Source: CAYTGG01 sp964581415
GTDB lineage: Archaea > Nanobdellota > Nanobdellia > Pacearchaeales > GW2011-AR1
DNA length: 16,220 nucleotides
Direction: 5' to 3'
Assembly (NCBI GenBank): GCA_964581415.1
Contig: CAZOOJ010000022.1
Location: forward strand, 1 to 16,220
In this document: positions 12,869-16,220 of the stretch, one piece after another
How the letters are laid out: each line of letters opens with the position of its first letter
Position numbering within the stretch: position 1 is the stretch's first letter
The notes under the pieces: generated by a model
The model's database searches: none
What the model saw: the letters and a program-made list of their open reading frames with translations, nothing else
Told to the model about the DNA's origin: nothing
Translations under genes and position numbers: made by a program

Positions 12869-15235
12869 CTAACAGAATTTCACATTAAACTTTCCCTCTT
12901 TAATTTCTCTTGCATTTGCAACATTTTTCAAATCATTTAAAACTTCTTTTAATTTTTCTTTTGTTTTTTTATCAATTGTTAAAATAATTTCAGAATTCAT
13001 TGCTTTTTGATTTTTTGTTTTCTCCTGACGAATTTTTGAAATAATTTCAATTATCAAATCAAAAATTTTATCATCTGATTTTTCAATTAAATCTGCTTCA
13101 GGCCATTTAGAAATATGAATTGATTTTTCTTTTTCAGTATTTCTAAAATAATTTTGATAAATCTCTTCTGTAATGAATGGAATAAAAGGAGCAATCATTT
13201 TTAATAAGACTAAAAGAGATTTATATAGAGTATACTGCGCTGATTTTTTCCTGTTTCCTTTTTCATTATAAATTCTTTTTTTAACAATCTCTAAATAATT
13301 ATCACAAAATTCTCTCAAAAAGAAATTCTCAACTTCCTGCTTGACTTTTGAGTATTCATAATTTTCAAAATTTTTTGTAGAACTTTTAATTAAAACACAA
13401 AGTTTGCTCAAAAATAATTCATCAGTTTTTTCTAATTCTTTAGGTTTTTTATTATCAAAATCCTTTAAATTCATAAAGACAAATTTTGAAGCATTTAATA
13501 ATTTTACAATAAATTTTTTTCCTGCAATAACTTCTTTTTCCTGATAATCAAAATCTTTTCCAAGTTTTGAAGATGCAGCCCAAAATCTTAGAGCATCTGC
13601 TCCATATTCTTCTACAACTTCTCGTGGACTGATGATATTTCCTTTTGATTTTGACATTTTCTCTCCTTTTAATGTAACAAAACCAGAAATTGCAACATCC
13701 TTCCATGGATTTTTCTTAAAATGTAATTGAGATTTAAGAAGAGTATTAAAAAGCCAAAAAGAAATTATGTCATGTGCCTGAGGTCTAAGATTCATTGGAA
13801 AAATTTTCTTTTGAATTTTTTCAGGCATTAATCTAATTGTTATCTGAGGAGTCATCGAAGAAGTAAACCAAGTATTAAAAACATCTTTTTCAGGAATAAA
13901 TTCCTTGCTTCCGCATTTCGGACATTTTTTAACAGAAGGTTTTTCATTAATTGGATTTACAGGCAAATCCTTTTCTTCTGCTAAGATAATCTCTCCACAA
14001 TTTTTACAATACCAAACAGGAAATGAAACTCCAAAATGCCTTTGATTAGAAATTAACCAATCCCATTGCAAACCTTTAACCCAATTATCATATCTGTGCT
14101 TCATAAATTTAGGATACCATCTTAACTTAGCGCCCCATTTCAACATTTCATCTTTTAAATCCAAATATTTCAAAAACCATTGTTTATCTTTAATGAATTC
14201 TATTTCAGTTCCGCACCTCTCATGAACATTAACAGTATGAATAATTTTTTTCTTTTTAACTAAAAAATTCTGCTTTTTCAAATCATCGATAATTGCTTTT
14301 CTTGCTTCTTTAACTAACATGCCTTCATACTTTCCGGCAAGAGAAGTCATTTTTCCATCCTTTCCTATTGCTTCCTTTATTGGAAGATTATAAGCTTTTT
14401 GCCATTCCATATCTGTCTGATCTCCAAATGTTGCGCAATAAGCAATTCCTGTTCCTTTTTCAGGATCTGCTCTTTCATCTTCAAGAATTGGAACTTCTAT
14501 ATCAAACAAGGGAATTTTAGCCTTTTTTCCTTTTAAGGATTTGTATCTTTTATCCTTGGGATTATAAAAAACAGCGACGCTCGCAGGAAATAATTCAGGA
14601 CGAGTTGTACTTATTACTACATCTTTTCCTTCAACTTTTAAAATAACATCAACAAATTCAGAGGAAATTTCTTTGTCTTCAACTTCAACCTGGGCAACAC
14701 CTGTTTTACATTCAGGACAATACATTGCAGGAGCATCTCTTCTTTCCATTCTTCCTTTTTTATACAAATCCAAAAAACTCCATTGGCTTATTTTTCTAGA
14801 ATGCTCGTCGATAGTAGAATAATTAATATTCCAATCACAGCTTATTCCAATATTTTTCCAGTCCTGTATAAATCCAGGAAGCTCTTGTTTTAGAAAGTTC
14901 ATGCACAATTTAATAAATTCTTCTCTAGACATTTCTTTTGATTTGACGTTTCTTTTTTTCTCAACAAGTCTTTCAGTAGGAAGTCCATTATCATCTGTTC
15001 CAAAAGGATAAAAAACATTAAAATTTCTCATTCGCATAAATCTTATAATAAAATCTTGTTGTGAATAGGAACCTGCACTTCCAATATGCATTTCTCCAGA
15101 AACAGTGGGAGGAGGAGTATCAACTGAATAAATTCTTTTTTTGCTGTTAATATCAAATTTATAAATTTCTTCTTTTTCCCAAAACTTCTTAATTTTTTCT
15201 TCAATTTCTCTGAAATTAAATGAATTTTTAATCAT
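12869..15235 (-). CDS. valS: Valyl-tRNA synthetase, archaeal type, 788 aa
   Basis: A class Ia aminoacyl-tRNA synthetase that charges tRNA-Val. The Rossmann signature reads HIGS (50-53) in PPPTVSGEMHIGSAGSY, so the last histidine of the usual HIGH is serine. The CP1 editing domain contains ISTTRPELFPASVAV (208-222). Zinc-binding pairs are CPEC (173-176), CKNC (410-413) and CPKC (438-441). KMSKS is intact at 526-530. The anticodon-binding helical domain follows (about 600-715), and the end (ANAREIKEGKFNVKF) matches archaeal ValRS. At 788 residues it is at the short end. The alternatives IleRS and LeuRS fit less well: the GTDDNGLPTERLVEK segment is typical of archaeal ValRS. A TATA box is centred 26.5 bases upstream. 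It ends in TAG. Confidence 0.93.
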   Translation of the reverse strand: MIKNSFNFREIEEKIKKFWEKEEIYKFDINSKKRIYSVDTPPPTVSGEMHIGSAGSYSQQDFIIRFMRMRNFNVFYPFGTDDNGLPTERLVEKKRNVKSKEMSREEFIKLCMNFLKQELPGFIQDWKNIGISCDWNINYSTIDEHSRKISQWSFLDLYKKGRMERRDAPAMYCPECKTGVAQVEVEDKEISSEFVDVILKVEGKDVVISTTRPELFPASVAVFYNPKDKRYKSLKGKKAKIPLFDIEVPILEDERADPEKGTGIAYCATFGDQTDMEWQKAYNLPIKEAIGKDGKMTSLAGKYEGMLVKEARKAIIDDLKKQNFLVKKKKIIHTVNVHERCGTEIEFIKDKQWFLKYLDLKDEMLKWGAKLRWYPKFMKHRYDNWVKGLQWDWLISNQRHFGVSFPVWYCKNCGEIILAEEKDLPVNPINEKPSVKKCPKCGSKEFIPEKDVFNTWFTSSMTPQITIRLMPEKIQKKIFPMNLRPQAHDIISFWLFNTLLKSQLHFKKNPWKDVAISGFVTLKGEKMSKSKGNIISPREVVEEYGADALRFWAASSKLGKDFDYQEKEVIAGKKFIVKLLNASKFVFMNLKDFDNKKPKELEKTDELFLSKLCVLIKSSTKNFENYEYSKVKQEVENFFLREFCDNYLEIVKKRIYNEKGNRKKSAQYTLYKSLLVLLKMIAPFIPFITEEIYQNYFRNTEKEKSIHISKWPEADLIEKSDDKIFDLIIEIISKIRQEKTKNQKAMNSEIILTIDKKTKEKLKEVLNDLKNVANAREIKEGKFNVKFC

Positions 15236-15256
15236 TATAAAAAGAAAATTATAGAC

Positions 15257-15268
15257 TTTTTAAAATCT
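15257..15268 (-). promoter_or_regulatory. TATA box for valS
   Basis: ATTTTAAAAAG on the minus strand, core TTTAAA at 15259-15264, centred 26.5 bases before the start codon at 15235. Confidence 0.5.
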
Positions 15269-15369
15269 ATGAAAATTTATTTTAAACTCACTAATTGAAA
15301 ATATTTAATGTACTGATTAGATTATCCAAAAAGTTCTTCAAATCTTCAGAAAATGAAAATGCTGTCAAG

Positions 15370-15381
15370 GAGTTGTAGTTT
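15370..15381 (+). repeat. 12-base direct repeat GAGTTGTAGTTT, copy 1
   Basis: Identical to the copy at 15789-15800 in the rRNA leader. Flanking bases also partly agree (GC-GT before, T-A after), suggesting a longer degenerate repeat. Confidence 0.6.
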
Positions 15382-15683
15382 TTGAATAATTTTTTCTTTT
15401 TTTGTTTTTATTTTTTGAAAAAAAATATTCTAATTATAATATTATAAGCATAAATTTGTTCAAAAAAACTATCGCAATCTCACAAACTTCCAAAAGATAT
15501 TTGAATAAAAAGTCAAAATCAAAAAAACAAATCCTTCAAAGATGTAATAATATTTTCTTTCTGTTCTTAATTTTCTTCCACAAAAACAGCCTCTTTCTTA
15601 CTATTTTTATATACTTTAAATCAAATTTAAGAATATAAATAAAAAATTTCTCTTAACTTCACAAAAGAATTTATTCAAATTTA

Positions 15684-15703
15684 TCCAAAACATTTAAATA
15701 CTT
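15684..15703 (+). promoter_or_regulatory. rRNA promoter (BRE plus TATA box)
   Basis: CCAAAACA (BRE-like, 15684-15691) followed by TTTAAATACTT (TATA, 15693-15703). With normal archaeal spacing the transcript starts near 15722, giving a 16S leader of about 180 bases. The core is identical over 12 bases to the promoter of the 61-residue basic protein. Confidence 0.65.
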
Positions 15704-15732
15704 ATTTCTTGCTAATTTATTAATTCAAATGA

Positions 15733-15767
15733 GTGCTTTAATAAGATATTTTTTAGCATTAAAGTAT
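15733..15767 (+). other. rRNA leader hairpin 1
   Basis: TGCTTTAAT (15734-15742) pairs with ATTAAAGTA (15758-15766), nine pairs including one G-U, closed outward by G15733-U15767, around a 15-base loop. The left arm also resembles a boxA sequence (TGCTTTAATA), which is a weak similarity. Confidence 0.4.
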
Positions 15768-15788
15768 GAGGTATGTAAAAGCAGTTAT

Positions 15789-15800
15789 GAGTTGTAGTTT
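15789..15800 (+). repeat. 12-base direct repeat GAGTTGTAGTTT, copy 2 (in rRNA leader)
   Basis: Second copy of the motif at 15370-15381, here inside the predicted transcribed leader of the 16S rRNA. Confidence 0.6.
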
Positions 15801-15836
15801 CTAAGCTTATAGTTAGGATTAAAAATGTGTGAAGTG

Positions 15837-15860
15837 TTCTTGATATCTTATATTTAAGAA
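15837..15860 (+). other. rRNA leader hairpin 2
   Basis: TTCTTGATAT (15837-15846) pairs with ATATTTAAGAA (15850-15860) with one G-U and one bulged T, around a CTT loop. Confidence 0.4.
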
Positions 15861-15867
15861 TGCGCTG

Positions 15868-15891
15868 AGATTATTTTTTGAAAAATAATCT
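15868..15891 (+). other. rRNA leader hairpin 3, just before 16S
   Basis: AGATTATTTT (15868-15877) is the perfect reverse complement of AAAATAATCT (15882-15891), a ten-pair stem with a TTGA loop, ending ten bases before the mature 16S 5' end. Confidence 0.55.
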
Positions 15892-15900
15892 ATGATGTTA

Positions 15901-16220
15901 AATCCAGTTGATCCTGCTGGCGATTGCGGCTTTCTGGTTTGCTTTTAGACATGCAAGTTATTTTCTTTTTGTTCTCCGGAACTTGAAGGAAAAGCGAACT
16001 GCTCAGTAACACGTAGCTAACCTACCCTAAGGTCATGGATATCCTCGGGAAACTGAGGTTAATACATGATAGGAGATATACCCTGGAACGATTTATCTCT
16101 GAAATTCGAGCCTAAGGATGGGGCTGCGGCGGATTAGGTTGTTGGCGGAGTAATAGCCCACCAAGCCATTGATCCGTAAGGGCTCTTAGCGGAGAGGCCC
16201 TGAGAGGGAATCTGAGACAC
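15901..16220 (+). rRNA. rrs: 16S ribosomal RNA, 5' part (continues beyond window)
   Basis: Begins AATCCAGTTGATCCTGCTGG, the archaeal 16S 5' end in altered form. Later landmarks are ACATGCAAGTT (15950-15960), CAGTAACACGTAGCTAACCTA (the 'AGTAACACGT' universal segment), ATATCCTCGGGAAACTGAGG, GGCTGCGGCGGATTAGGTTG, TTGGCGGAGTAATAGCCCACCAAG and, at the right edge, CTGAGACAC. About 320 of roughly 1500 bases are present. It is clearly less AT-rich than the surrounding DNA, as expected. The V1 hairpin contains GTTC-TCCG-GAAC. Helix 1 differs from the archaeal consensus by a compensated pair (CCAG with CTGG instead of CCGG with CCGG), which supports a functional rRNA rather than a decayed copy. Confidence 0.96.

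Larger units (their letters stand above)
15236..15900. other. 665-base AT-rich non-coding region with rRNA promoter and leader
   Basis: Between the divergent valS and 16S rRNA genes. It holds the valS promoter at its left end, a very AT-rich middle (15380-15680) in which I see no gene, and the rRNA promoter (15684-15703) with a leader of about 180 bases. A 78-codon open frame at 15402-15638 is low-complexity and not credible. No tRNA or complete C/D box RNA is visible. Two short motifs occur twice: TTATCCAAAA (15322-15331, 15681-15690) and GAGTTGTAGTTT (15370-15381, 15789-15800). Confidence 0.6.

Noticed and set aside
15402..15638. 78-codon plus-strand open frame in the gap before the rRNA promoter
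   Set aside because: Low-complexity sequence of F, K, N, S and I typical of random AT-rich DNA, no recognisable family, no well-placed promoter and no Shine-Dalgarno.
1..16220. Mobile elements, CRISPR arrays, tRNA genes or a defence system
   Set aside because: No transposase or integrase, no regularly spaced repeats, no tRNA-like T-arm motif, and all recognisable genes are housekeeping or cell-surface functions.

Overview
This window looks like chromosomal DNA from a small-genome archaeon, most likely of the DPANN superphylum (Woesearchaeota/Pacearchaeota-like). The archaeal assignment rests on RNA polymerase subunit L, an aRF1/eRF1-type release factor, Kae1, RadB, NreA, an MBF1-like regulator, archaeal-type ValRS, archaeal TATA promoters, and a 16S rRNA that begins with a recognisable but divergent archaeal 5' end. 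The DPANN assignment is an inference from strong A+T richness, short compact genes, trimmed enzymes and the odd rRNA. TAA, TAG and TGA all end genes here, so the code looks standard.

Layout. Positions 2-100 are the C-terminal end of a YchF/DRG-type GTPase. Positions 168-978 hold three small plus-strand genes: unknown, DUF167, and unknown with a TTG start. They converge on a minus-strand metallo-beta-lactamase-fold hydrolase (985-1500). A plus-strand block (1673-4476) carries a metallopeptidase-like gene overlapping a DUF192 gene, a 61-residue lysine-rich protein with the strongest Shine-Dalgarno in the window, and a sugar nucleotidyltransferase overlapping kae1. A long minus-strand block (4513-11048) carries NreA, a 166-residue unknown, RadB, RNA polymerase subunit L, a 106-residue unknown coupled to an MBF1-like regulator, a membrane-anchored thioredoxin-like protein coupled to a membrane GT2 glycosyltransferase, and ScpB. 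One plus-strand gene (11092-11604, deacetylase-like) diverges from scpB. aRF1 and ValRS follow on the minus strand. A roughly 660-base AT-rich stretch without convincing genes (15236-15900) then holds the rRNA promoter and leader, and the 16S rRNA gene starts at about 15901 and runs off the window.

How the parts fit. The window is mainly information processing: transcription (Rpo11, MBF1-like), translation (aRF1, ValRS, Kae1 for tRNA t6A, 16S rRNA), and genome maintenance (RadB, NreA with a PCNA-binding tail, ScpB). The nucleotidyltransferase, glycosyltransferase and deacetylase-like protein point to surface glycan work. Most transcription units have a TATA-like element centred about 24-27 bases before the start codon, which predicts leaderless mRNAs. 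Genes inside operons overlap by ATGA or TTGA, or use a GGAG motif. I see no mobile element, CRISPR array, tRNA or defence system. The most interesting items are the small lysine-rich protein that shares its promoter core with the rRNA gene, a single palindromic TATA box that may serve two divergent genes, the unknown gene between RadB and NreA, the divergent 16S 5' end, and an aRF1 lacking its domain-3 mini-domain.
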